From positions 244,240,167 through 244,304,166 of the forward strand of contig CM077643.1 of the NCBI GenBank assembly GCA_039707465.1: 64,000 nt of DNA, given 5' to 3'. Origin of the DNA: Rhabdophis nuchalis. Lineage: Eukaryota; Chordata; Lepidosauria; Squamata; Natricidae. This document shows, in pieces, positions 26,674-38,060 of this stretch. The position numbers and the translations under genes are program-made. The notes under the pieces were generated by a model. It did not search any database. It was given only the letters and a program-made list of their open reading frames with translations, and was not told the DNA's origin. The first letter of the stretch is position 1. Every line of letters begins with the position of its first letter.

Positions 26674-27012
26674 TACCGTATTTATCGGCGTATAACACGC
26701 ACAGGCGTATAACACGCACCTTCATTTTAAGAGGGAAATTTCAGGGAAAAAAATTAAATTTCAAATAAAGAACTTTGAAGCAAAATAAGGGTAGCTCAGA
26801 ACTTTTTTTAATTAATATTATTACCACTTATAAGGTAAATAATGTAAAAGGACAGTAAAAGCAACTGTTTTAACAAAGAAACTTGGATATTCTGTTTTTA
26901 CAAAAGTTTACTCAGAAATCGCTATCCCCTCCCTTCCTGTCTCTCTTTGTCATTCTCTCAGTGTCTGTCAGATTCTGATTCCCTTCCTCCCTCCCTCCCT
27001 CCCTCCCTCCCT

Positions 27013-27049
<37 letters not shown>

Positions 27050-28592
27050 TCTCTGGTGGGCAGGCAGGAAAGCAAGCAAGGCGGCTGGAGGAGGGGAAGG
27101 AGGAGGAGATGACGGGCACGGAGGCACGGAGCTCTTCCCCGCGGAAGAGGAAAGAGCCACCGAGTCAGTGAATGAGTCTGGGAAGCCAGAGATAGCAAAA
27201 AGAAAAAGAAAAAGAAAAAAGGAGGGTGGAAGAAAACTGATCCGGACTCTTGTTAGCGAGAGGGAAAAAGAAAAGAAAAAAAAGAGCGCTCGCAAGGGGA
27301 AAAGCATTCAAGGAAGAGTTGGCGAGAGAGGTTTAAGAGAATCTTCACGTTGTCCTCGAGAAATTCAGGGATTTAAAGTTTAGGGTCGCCGAACTGCTCT
27401 TTGCTTTCCTCCCACCCCGCCACATCTTTTCGATGGCTGTAATATCTTCTGGCTGTTTTTAATTTCATCTGTCTCCCCCCCTCCCCTCCCCGGGAAGAGG
27501 GAGGAAGAAAGAGCAGCTTTTCTTGGGTCGAATTTATTTTTCTTCCACCGAAGGAGGCATGTCCATCGGTTCTTCTGACAGCTTTCCCCCCCTCTTGCTC
27601 CTACAAGGAAGCCAACCCGAGGATAATCTTGAAATACACCAGTTCCCCCGGATTTGCTGCTGCGGGCGCCTCCTTCTGCGCTGGCTTCTCCCCTTTCCCC
27701 ACTTCCCGGCTCTTTCCAAACCTCGGGAGCTCGCCGAGGGGCGGCGGCGGCGGCGGCAAAACAGCCGGGAAGTGGGAAAAGGGGAGAAGCCAGCGCAGAA
27801 GGAGGCGCCCGCAGCAGCAAATCCGGGGGAACTGGTGTATTTCAAGATTATCCTCGGGTTGGCTTCCTTGTAGGAGCAAGAGGGGGGGAAAGCTGTCAGA
27901 AGAACCGATGGACATGCCTCCTTCGGTGGAAGAAAAATAAATTCGACCCAAGAAAAGCTGCTCTTTCTTCCTCCCTCTTCCCGGGGAGGGGAGGGGGGGA
28001 GACAGATGAAATTAAAAACAGCCAGAAGATATTACAGCCATCGAAAAGATGTGGCGGGGTGGGAGGAAAGCAAAGAGCAGTTCGGCGACCCTAAACTTTA
28101 AATCCCTGAATTTCTCGAGGACAACGTGAAGATTCTCTTAAACCTCTCGCCAACTCTTCCTTGAATGCTTTTCCCCTTGCGAGCGCTCTTTTTTTTCTTT
28201 TCTTTTTCCCTCTCGCTAACAAGAGTCCGGATCAGTTTTCTTCCACCCTCCTTTTTTCTTTTTCTTTTTCTTTTTGCTATCTCTGGCTTCCCAGACTCAT
28301 TCACTGACTCGGTGGCTCTTTCCTCTTCCGCGGGGAAGAGCTCCGTGCCTCCGTGCCCGTCATCTCCTCCTACTTCTCCTCCTCCTCCTGCTGCTGCTGT
28401 TGGAACTGGCGGCGGTGGCGGCGGCGAAACAGCCGGGAAGTGGGGAAAGGGGGGAAGCCCCTCGACCTTGCTCTATCTGCCAGCGGAGGAGGCGCCCACC
28501 GCGGGGAAGAGCTCCGTGCCTCCGGGGCCATCATCTCCTCCTCCTTCCCCTCCTCCTCCTCCAGCCGCCTTGCTTGCTTTCCTGCCTGCCCG

Positions 28593-28641
<49 letters not shown>

Positions 28642-28836
28642 AGACGGCCGCGGCGCTTCGCTGAGGGAAAAAGAAGACGGCGCAGCCACCTTGAGAACGC
28701 GGAGGACTTACGGTTCCCGGGTCCATGTAACCTTATATCGGCGTATAACGCGCATATCGGCGTATAACACGCATACATCATTTGCCCCCTATTTTCAGGG
28801 GGGAAAAGTGCGTGTTATACGCCGATAAATACGGTA
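26674..28836. mobile_element. Foldback transposon with GC-rich inverted arms
   Basis: The outer termini TACCGTATTTATCGGCG..., 29 bp at 26674-26702 and 28808-28836, are perfect inverted repeats. The CGGCGTATAAC motif is repeated just inside (26704 and two copies at 28733-28772). Two long arms, about 27019-27711 and 27763-28640, are near-perfect reverse complements around a 51-bp spacer; the right arm has about 160 extra bp (28371-28531). The arms are GC- and CpG-rich, with CT or AG runs at their outer ends. The flanking dinucleotide TA could be the target duplication or part of the palindrome. No transposase was found. Confidence 0.85.
27019..28640. repeat. Long inverted repeat (arms of about 0.7 kb, 51-bp loop)
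   Basis: The same protein-like frames are read on the minus strand of the left arm and the plus strand of the right arm, which proves the symmetry. The centre (27712-27762) holds CCTCGGGAGCTCGCCGAGG and a GCG repeat. If transcribed in the intron it would fold into a very long RNA hairpin. Confidence 0.92.
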
Positions 28837-29371
28837 GGTCTAGGGAGCCACAGAAGATCTTGCTATTGTCATCTTGAGAAGATTTGTTCTGTCAGAATCC
28901 AATACTAAATCAATCCAAGCAAATCCAAGTGACTATTTGCCAGATGCTTAGAATATTTTTCATTGTAAACCTCTAGATAATCTTGTGGCTTGTCCCTCCC
29001 TCTCCAGCAAGAAACACACTTTTTATAAGGGATTGTTAGACAGCTCCCTGTAGACACAGTAAGAGGCGCACATGATTTTTGCCCAGTGAAAGGATTTGTG
29101 AGGCTGTTGATTCCAGAAGCTGGGGAAAACATAAACCAAAGCAGATAGGTCCATTTTTAAAAGTGTTTACTTCCTATACTTAATTTCTTACTTGTGCTTT
29201 TTATATAACATTCTAAAAATTCCCCCCCCCCTCTCCATTTTGGCACTGAGACTTGTTGAGACTCCCAATTCTCTGACAAAAAAAAAATCTGCAGAGGTTT
29301 TCTTGAGAGCAGATGGAAACAATTATATTCTTCCCTTCCAGTGGAAAAAAGACTAGTTTTTTATCCATAGA
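28837..29371 (+). other. Intronic spacer, nothing recognised
   Basis: Moderately AT-rich sequence between the foldback element and Helitron-like copy 2. No repeat family or gene is recognised. Confidence 0.7.
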
Positions 29372-29482
29372 CTAGCTATACCCGGCCACGCGTTGCTGTG
29401 GCCCAGTCTGGTTAAATGGCTAACCAATCTGTGTGTAGATCTACACCTGCACACATACACCCAACCACCATATAAGCCCCAA

Positions 29483-29880
<398 letters not shown>

Positions 29881-29894
29881 CTCTCTATCTATCC

Positions 29895-30515
29895 CTTGGG
29901 GGTCATCTAGTCCAACTCCCTGCTAGGCAGGAAGCCCTATACCCATGATGGCGAACCTATGGCACGGGTGCCACAGGTGGCACACGGAACCATTTCTTAG
30001 GCCACTCGAGGCATTGCCCTGTCAGCTTCAGTTTGTATGTGTGCCCTGGCCAGCTGATTTAGGCCTTCTTTTGAGGCTATTTTTTGCCCTCTGGAGGTGG
30101 GGGAAGGCTGTTTTCACCCTCCCCAGGCTCCTATAAACCCTCTGGAGCCTGGGGATGACGTAAAAAACATGCCAAATGCAGGGGGTCATGCACATAGCAT
30201 TATGGATGTGGCACACCTGTGCACATCGCCCCTGCACTTCCCCTGCAATTGGCAAGTGAGCCAAAAAAGGTTAGCCATCACTGCCCTATACCATTTCAGA
30301 CTAATGGCTATCCAACATCTTCTTGAAGACTTGCAGTGTTGGGGCATTCACAACTTCTGGAGGCAAGCTGTTCCACTGATTAATTGTTCTAACTGTCAGG
30401 AAATTTCTCCTCAGTTCTAAGTTGCTTCTCTCCTTGATTAGTTTCCACCCATTGCTTCTTGTCCTGTCCCCAGGTGCCTTGGAGAATAGCTTGACTCCCT
30501 CTTCTTTGTTTTTTT
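29895..30515 (-). mobile_element. CR1 LINE fragment interrupted by a hAT
   Basis: GGGGGTCATCTAGTCCAACT (29897) and GGCAGGAAGCCCTATAC are separated from CCATTTCAGACTAATGGC and CAACATCTTCTTGAAGACTT by the hAT at 29943-30283. Removing it restores the CR1 order seen at 25110-25430. Confidence 0.88.
29943..30283. mobile_element. Complete non-autonomous hAT-like element with exact 8-bp TSD
   Basis: The termini CCATGATGGCGAACC and GGTTAGCCATCACTG are inverted. The identical octamer CCCTATAC flanks both sides (29935-29942 and 30284-30291). At 341 bp with no transposase frame it is non-autonomous. Same family as 11599-12026, 24553-24677, 46988-47636 and probably 2879-3349. Confidence 0.92.
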
Positions 30516-31944
30516 TTACCTCAGAGAACAGTCCTGAGCAGAATTCCCCCCCCCCCCTCTATGGGCCACCTGGGAGTTTGCTGTCCTCTGTGCCTTTTTG
30601 GCCCCAAGACGCCGCCGTATGAGGCCTTTTCCAACACTGGCAGTTGAAAAGCAGTTTGATGGGCGTGGCTACAGGGTTGTTTACACACATTCAGTGGGTA
30701 CATTTTTGTGTGTGTAATTTGTACACAACTCACGCGTGCTAGGCACAAAATGATTTGGTATTCTATTATCCGAAGTGCTTCGCTACATTGTGTGAAAGTT
30801 TGGTTTAAATCAGTCCGGTACTTTTTGAGATTAGTGGATTCGTACAAACTATTTTACATTTTTATTTATATAGATGGATCATGGCTCTGGCTTCTTTTCA
30901 GAATACAAACAACAAACAAAACAGTGCAGCAGGCTTTTGGGAATCAATGGAAGCAATTTAGGGGGTAGAAAGGCACAGGTTCCATGCAGGTCAAGGGTTA
31001 CGTTTTCTTATTTTGCTATGTACATATTTACTCACAATAGTTTTATTGCAATCATAATAAAACTAATAAAATATTGGGAGATTTATGATAAGGGTAGTGA
31101 TATTTTGTAATTGTTTTAAAAATCAGTAGCATGCTTAAAGTCTTTCATATCACATCTCTAGTAAATATGCTGGTTTTCATCCGTAATATGAAAGTTTAAA
31201 TCGAGTTTTGATTCCATAAAAACTTTGTAGTGTTTTAAGGAAATCTTTAAGGGTAATTTTTCTAGGGGAACAACATGATTGTCAATTTCACTAGGCAGAA
31301 AGCAAAGTGAAGTGGGCATAACAGAACATCTTCCAGAACACCCAGAAGAGACACGGTTGCTTTAATGATTCAAAAGAAGTGTGATTTTTGTGTGTGTTAT
31401 GAAACTCTTTTAATATTTAGTACATCCCTATAATATAAGCAAAAAGACTATTGAAATAAACTTCATACTACGAAAATGTATCAGAAAATGTATAGGTTAT
31501 TTAAATTGTTGTGTATGTGTTTTAGAACTGAATTAGTTTGTTTTTGTTCATTATGATAATTACAGCTTGTCATTGCCTAAATGAATTTCCAGTTTAAAAC
31601 AGAATAAGGTATAATGTAAAATAATATAAAATAATTCAGGGTTATTCCTCAATAGTTTTTATTGTGATCGTTGTATTGCCTGGAGCAGCTGGAAAAAGTC
31701 TTTTATGAGGAAGTAGTCATTTTGGTTTTTTTGCTTATATAGCACAATTCACATTAATCTCTTTGTGTGTAAATTGAAAACACAATATTTTGACTCTATC
31801 AAAGTATTGATAAATGGTTAGACAATGTTGAAAATGTAGTAGGATGAAATATTTCAGGCTATTCACATTCTGCTAACATAGTAAAAATATAGAAGTTATG
31901 ATAAGTGCTTTGTAGATCTGAACAAAATATTATTTTTATTGCAG

Positions 31945-32131
31945 GTCAGCTTATCACCAGCCCACATCTTACAGGCCAAGATTACTGCTTTCCGGAGAAA
32001 GGGATTCAGGTCAGACTTCACACCTTGCTCCAGCTTTATTACATTCTCTTGAAAAAATTGCTGTACACAGATTAGATCTGCCAGCACTTTATTCGGTCAG
32101 TGCCAAAACGCCTGAAGAATCATGTGCACAG
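31945..32131 (+). CDS. ATAD2B: ATAD2B coding exon, degenerate AAA+ domain 2
   Basis: The acceptor is TTATTGCAG and the donor GTTAGT. Residues 564-626 hold YRPRLLLSGERDSGQTS. The expected Walker A position (581-589, GERDSGQTS) lacks the GKT/S core, so this second AAA+ domain is predicted not to bind ATP productively. This degeneration is a known property of the ATAD2 family, not local decay: the surrounding frame is intact and well kept. Confidence 0.96.
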
Positions 32132-33747
32132 GTTAGTTTGCATTTATATCACTTTTGATTAATGTAGCACCTATTGAATTTTCAATGTGTATAGAGGCCT
32201 TCATTAAATTATAAAAGCTGAATATCTCAAGTGTTTCTCTGAGGTATAGTGTTGCTAGAAATAGTTAAGGATTCTTCTGTGTTAGATTCCATATATAAAA
32301 CAAAATTTGAAAAAGAGGGGCATAGTCTAGTAAAGAAAGAATCTTCTTTCTGGTTATTTTTACTCTGATTTGGCAGTCAGATAGTTTTTTATTGCTTATA
32401 TTGTTTTTGGATAGCACAGATTAAGCACACAGTCATAGAAGAAATACAGCTACAGGTTATATATGAAAAACAGCACGCAGAGGAGAGGAATCTGTTTAAA
32501 TTAGATTAAAATTAATCCTTACAGAATGAACTACTTGCTCTCCTTAGTGAAGCTTGAATTAAGCAAATATGCTTAAGATATGCCACTGAGCAGGATAACA
32601 ATGGCTGCAGCAACCATTTCAGAAACCAACCCTTTTTTAAAAATATAGATTTAGCAAAATTATTCACCACCAAAATGTGTTTCAGGACAGCATAGAAAAT
32701 CAGTTCACAGATGTTTTCATATTTTAAAATAGTTTTTCCTGTCTTCTGGACTTCAGCCAAGTATTGGAGTAGTGAACATTTATTTCAGTTTTATTGTATT
32801 GTAGTTCAAAATATTTCATTTTATTTCATATCCCATCCCAATTATAAGAGACACAAAAGCTCCAGAAATGAAATATGGAAAACACATTTAAACAGAGTAG
32901 TAGAATTTAACTTAATTTGTTGGAGCCATACCTCTGAGATAAGAGTCTTCCAAAGGATGGGGACCACCACTGGGAAGATCTGTCATCTTGTCTATGTTCT
33001 ATTTGCCTTGTGAAGAGATGGAATTCTCAGGCAAATAGAATATATTGTGTCCCTTTTTATAATGGAGGAGCAAGAGAGCAGTATGGAAGGAGAAGTATGG
33101 GAGAGAGAAATAGTTTATTGTTTGTTAACTTTGTAGGTGAGAATTTTGGATTTCGTAGATCCCATTTGGTGTATAGAAAAATAGCTTTTCAATAAGCAAT
33201 TATGCTTCAAAATTAATACTGGTAGCAATTTTAAATATTAATTTTTATGCATGCAATACATGTAATATTTAATGTTCAGATGCAAAGCCATTGTAGCAAA
33301 AGATTGAAGTTGTATTTTATAGCATTTATTTAACAATTTAATGGAAAAGTTGGGGGAAGAGTTCTGCTAAAGTGAAATATTTGATAAAACTGAATTTGCA
33401 AAATGTATGTAATTTATTTAATTGTACTACTTTAGGTAATTCATATGAATAATCTAGATTGATTTGCAAAACAGTATTCTTTTTTGCTGTTTGCAAGTAA
33501 AATCAAAGTTTGTTAAATAAGGGCCTATAAAACCATGGTTTTACTATACAGTTATCCAAGGACAATTTTAAACCATAAATATATGATTTATGTGACAAAT
33601 GCTCCTATACACATGTAAACACTTAGGGATATTCTACTAAAACATCTCTTTGAAATGTTCCATGACCCTATTTCTGCCCGCAGTTGTAAGTATTGGTTAA
33701 ATATTTAGCTAATGATAATATTTGTTAATGTTAATATTCTTAACTAG
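32132..33747 (+). other. ATAD2B: Intron, no recognised element
   Basis: AT-rich sequence from GTTAGT to ACTAG. No repeat, RNA gene or coding segment is recognised. Confidence 0.85.
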
Positions 33748-33933
33748 ATCTTTCGTGAAGCAAGGAGAACACTACCAAGTATTGTTTACATGCCTCATAT
33801 TGGTGATTGGTGGGAAGCTGTCAGTGAAACTGTGAGAGCAACTTTTCTAACTTTGCTGCAAGATATACCATCGTTCTCACCAATATTTCTACTTTCTACC
33901 TCTGAAACAATGTATAGTGAGTTGCCTGAAGAG
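33748..33933 (+). CDS. ATAD2B: ATAD2B coding exon, AAA+ domain 2 core
   Basis: The acceptor is CTTAACTAG and the donor GTGAGC. Residues 627-688 include TLPSIVYMPHIGDWW, the position of a Walker B strand but without the DE pair, then TFLTLLQDIPSFSPIFLLST. Together with the lost Walker A this confirms that domain 2 is structural. The exon is exactly 62 codons in phase 0, so skipping it would keep the frame. Confidence 0.96.
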
Positions 33934-34972
33934 GTGAGCATGGAGTGATTTCTTGGTGCTACCAAGCACCATTTAGGTAATAGCGAACCAGATATGAAGC
34001 ATCCTAATTTGTTGATGCACAACTTTTGTCAGTTTTTGTATATGGGAGGTAAACCTCCACTCCACTGTATTAAGCGGAGCATCTTTTTATGTCTGAGGGA
34101 ATTTAGTAGTTCTGCCGCTATGTGCTAAAAAATAGAGGTTGCAATTTGCTAATGTGAATTATTAGACAGAGGATTTAAAAAAAAAGAGTTATAAGAGGTT
34201 GACAATTTAATTTTTTTTGAGGGGTGTGTGCCTCTGAAACAGTGTTGACTGCAGTTTTACTGATAAAATTTCAGAAGTGGTTTGCCATTGACTCTTTCCT
34301 AGCTCTAAGAGAGTGTGACTGGCATAAGGTCACCCAATTGAGTTTGTGTCCAAAGTGGAGCTACAACTGTCTCCCAGTTTTTAGCCTGGTATCTTAATCA
34401 CTACATCAAACTGAGAGTAAATAGATGGTAATAGGTCTGCAATTTGGAGGGGAGAGAGAGAACATGTTCTATGATTATTCAGATTTTCCTAAAAACTTTA
34501 GAAAAAATATTCACCTATTATTGTAGCCATATTCAAATGGTGCATGGCTCCAGCCATCTGCTCTGTTTTTTAAGTATTTTGTGGGACTCAATATTCTGGG
34601 CAACAGATGTTTAAGTCAGGTTTTTTTTAAAAAAAAGTAATTTGAGACCAGATACTACTTGATAGACACCATGGAAAAATTCTTTCATAGCATTTAATCA
34701 GTAGTTTTTAGTTACAATTTTCATTCTTTGGACCACTGGAATAACTGATGTGGGCCACTGAGAATTGTAGTCCATCATTCATAGAGAAAGGGCAACAGGT
34801 ATCCCTACAGAGACTTGAAATATTCCTGACAACATAAATTATGAATTTGCAGAATATTTCAATTCCTCACATATAGATTAATATTCTTCCTGACTGCTGA
34901 ACCATTAACCATTGGTTATGAAATAGCCAGAATATATTTTCAATACTTCTAATTGCCGCTATTTTCATGTAG
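33934..34972 (+). other. ATAD2B: Intron with an antisense SINE
   Basis: Only 34228-34412 is recognised. The remaining 560 bp to the acceptor are AT-rich and otherwise featureless. Confidence 0.85.
34228..34412 (-). mobile_element. tRNA-derived SINE, antisense
   Basis: Reverse complement reads CAGTTTGATGTAGTGATTAA (A-box-like head), then GGGTGACCTTATGCCAGTCA and GGCAAACCACTTCTG. This matches a squamate tRNA-SINE with a CAGTTTGGTGTAGTGGTTAA head. The B box is decayed. Confidence 0.7.
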
Positions 34973-35108
34973 GTGAAGTGCATCTTTAAAATTCAGTATG
35001 AAGAGGTTTTTTATATTCAAAGACCTAGCAAAGAAGACAGGCGCAAATTTTTCCAAGAGCTAGTTCTCAATCAGGCATCAATGGCACCTCCAAGGAGAAA
35101 ACACACAG
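34973..35108 (+). CDS. ATAD2B: ATAD2B coding exon, AAA+ domain 2 end
   Basis: The acceptor is TTCATGTAG and the donor GTAAAT. Residues 689-733 read VKCIFKIQYEEVFYIQRPSK and then a basic segment ending MAPPRRKHT. The exon completes the degenerate AAA+ domain and enters the linker to the bromodomain. Confidence 0.96.
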
Positions 35109-36795
35109 GTAAATTAATGATTTAGAAAATCTGGAATGTATGTCTTTTCCATTTGAAAATCACATTGTTTGTATATTGAACATTAAAAATAACATCAACT
35201 GACCATTATACCACATGGGATTTATCTTCAAATGTAATTTCCTAATTCTTCAGTTTTAGCTTTAAGGTGGAATCAAAGTTCAAATCCTAGATCTGTTCAC
35301 AATTAGCAGATAATACACATTGCAGATTTGAGCATAAAAAAATTAAGTGACAAAGATTGCAGGGCATGCCAAATTGAATTGTTAACAATTCCAGGTTTAT
35401 ATTTCCAAGCTGGGTAAATGCAGGTGTGGGATGAAATAGCTAATATAGGTCACTATAAATGAAGGTGGAATGCTGCCTGTTCAGGCGAAATTCTTACTGA
35501 ATTGTATTGTGATAGAATAGTGTGGCAATGATAACCAGAAGAATAATTTTTGGGGGATAGTTCAGTTAAAAATATGACCTGGATGAATGTTTTATGTAAT
35601 AGATCTGAAAAGGGGGGAATTCATTGGTGAGGATAATTAGAAATCAAACTAGACAATCTGGGATTTATTGGGTCATTGTTGAATTTCCTTACGGAAAGCT
35701 GGTAGTAAGAGTTGGAAAGCCTCCCTCCCTCTTCCCAGAATACAAGTAAATTACTGCTGCTGGGTGGGGGAGAGAGTGAGGGAACACATGAGGGACCAGG
35801 AAGCTGTTAGGGAATATTGAAAACGAGGATCACATGACTGTAGCAGCATGGTGGTGTCACTGAAGCAACAGCAGCACAGTGGACCGAAGCAACCACAATT
35901 TCCCCAAATTTTATTCCCTTGAGAGTAATGGGTCCCAGCATTCTTTAAGTTAGCCCACTTGATTGGTTAGTACTTTGGTTGAAATATATGATGCACTATT
36001 TTGCCCTGTTGAAAGATTACAGACACAAGAATTTTAGTAGTATATAGATAGCTGGATAGTAGTCTTGCCATTCCCCCCCCTGAAAAGTGCCTCCTAATTC
36101 CTACGAAAATGCTTGAGGGGAATTTATAATCTCACAGCATATGGCTCTTAAGCCTGGTCCCAACTCCTTTTGGAATTAAGTGTCATAAATGTGTGTAGTG
36201 CATAATCTTTTACAACAGCCTAGGGAAACTCTGGTCCTCCCATTCTTGAATTTCTGAATTTTTGAATTTCTCAATCCAGCTAACCCCAATCGGTGAGGGC
36301 AGTAGAAGGGAGGAGCACAGATTCTCTGTAGTCTATACTCTTCACAATTTCCCTGGTATTCATGAATATAAATGATATATTTATATAATGTAGGAGCCTG
36401 AAATGCCTGCCTTCGTTTTTGGTGTCTATACCTCCTTGATTGAAAGATGGATGGATACAATTGCTTATTGTTCTACAGTTCCCAGTGGTTCCTCCCAGGG
36501 GTGGGTTCTGGCTGCTGCTACTGCCGGTTTGCTCAGGGATGCGCTGTGCGTGTGTGCGCATGTGCAGAACTTAAAAAGATGGTGGTGCCTATGGTGCCGC
36601 TGAGAGAACTAGTTTGGGGGTGTGGTAGGCCGAGTTACTACCTACTTGGCCGATCCGGGCCGAACTGGTAAGAACCCATCTCTGGTTCTTCCATGATCTA
36701 TAAAACTGAGATTAAGAGCATAATGGTTTGGGGCTTTAATATGTGGAGGTTCTATTCAAAAAGCCTGCTTTGCCTGACTTCAAGTTTTGTTTTAG
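35109..36795 (+). other. ATAD2B: Intron with one MITE
   Basis: It contains the element at 36496-36684. A short internal repetition of TTGAATTTCT lies near 36244-36275. Sequence 35109-36495 is otherwise featureless. Confidence 0.85.
36496..36684. mobile_element. hAT-like MITE with 8-bp TSD
   Basis: The ends CAGGGGTGGGTTCTGG and AGAACCCATCTCTG are inverted. The flanks GTTCCTCC (36488-36495) and GTTCTTCC (36685-36692) match at 7 of 8 positions. The GC-rich interior includes GCGCTGTGCGTGTGTGCGCA. It lies only 110 bp before the bromodomain exon acceptor. Confidence 0.85.
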
Positions 36796-36992
36796 CTGTT
36801 TCCGATATGGAGGTGCTTCCTCTTGCATTGCCACCTCCTAGCCGCCAGTTGTCAGAGACAGAAAAGCAGAGAATGGAAGACCAGGAAGAAAATACATTGA
36901 GAGAGCTGCGGCTGTTTCTCAGAGATGTTACCAAGAGGCTGGCTACAGACAAGCGCTTTAACATCTTCAGCAAACCGGTGGATATTGAAGAG
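36796..36992 (+). CDS. ATAD2B: ATAD2B coding exon, bromodomain N-terminal half
   Basis: The acceptor is TGTTTTAG; the chosen donor is GTCTTG, a poor match to consensus but the one that keeps VDIEE before the next exon. Residues 734-799 include MEDQEENTLRELRLFLRDV (first helix) and KRFNIFSKP. The NIF triplet at the ZA-loop shelf is the ATAD2B form; ATAD2 has RVF. Another GT 15 bp upstream (after 36977) would remove five residues in frame. Confidence 0.95.
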
Positions 36993-38060
36993 GTCTTGTT
37001 TCAGTAATGTGCAAACAATGAAGTTGACCTACTAGCAATTAATCCAAAATTTACCTCTTACTTATTTTCATAGACAATATCTATATCTAACCTATTTTGC
37101 GCATTTTCAGGGATGGTGGCATAATCTTAACTTTTAAAGCCACAGCTATCTTGCCGTAAACATCTGGCTAACACTGCCTTGTTCAGGCTGTAACTTCCAT
37201 AATGTGGCAATAATTTTAATTGGTCACAGACATAAATGCCTGAAGAAACAACATTGAGCTATTGGAAGTGTAAGAAAAAAAATAGTGAATAATATTGCCT
37301 AATCCAGAAAATTCTGCAAATTGGACATTAATCTCTCCTCTTACCTTTTTCTAGCTGAAGAGAGAATTGAAAAATTAAAGGCTTTAACTGCGCTATTTGA
37401 TCTTGCTATTTCTGTAATTATTGTATAACAAATTAACAAAAGGATTGGAATTGCCTAGTCAAGTTTGAGCCACTTTAAAGAACGTTGGGCTTTGCGCAGA
37501 AAAAGAAAAAAAATTGTTATGAGGCAAAGCTGTTATAGTGTCATTTCTATAGATAGGATGTCATTTTTTAATCTTGTGACATCTATTCATTTTGGTCAAC
37601 TTCAGAGCTCAATTTTGCACAAATAATTCAAGAAATAAAAATTGTGATATGCTTAGGAAAAAATGTAATTTCCATTATGCTAGCATGTATGGGGTTTGAT
37701 TATTCACGGATAGAGCTATAAGATGAGGGCTGCAAAAATCCAGATCACCACTAGGTGGCAGCAAAGAGATACAGAAGCTGAAAGGGAATTTTGCAGCCCA
37801 GATCACATTTAATCACATTTAAAGGGTATCATTTATGTACTCTTATATGATTTAAACCAGCCTTTTTTATCCTAACAGTTTCAGGTTGTTCAATTATATT
37901 TTAATATTTCTACTCAGCATGGGAATAATCCAACAAGTGAGGGTGCTAATTGAGAAAGCCTGATCTAAAGAAACTTTGCAAGTGTATAACTGGGCTGGAT
38001 CATAATTTCAGAGACATAGCAGCAGTTGACACACCTTAGAGCCTAAAGAAGATATAAAAA

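Noticed and set aside
27400..28100. CpG island or internal ATAD2B promoter
   Set aside because: The CpG density is explained by the foldback arms; no TSS evidence and no exon follows. Capture of a promoter is raised only as a hypothesis.
26912..28828. Overlapping open frames of up to 200 codons in the GC-rich block
   Set aside because: They appear symmetrically on both arms of the inverted repeat and consist of Ser/Pro/Arg low complexity; no domain or splice structure.
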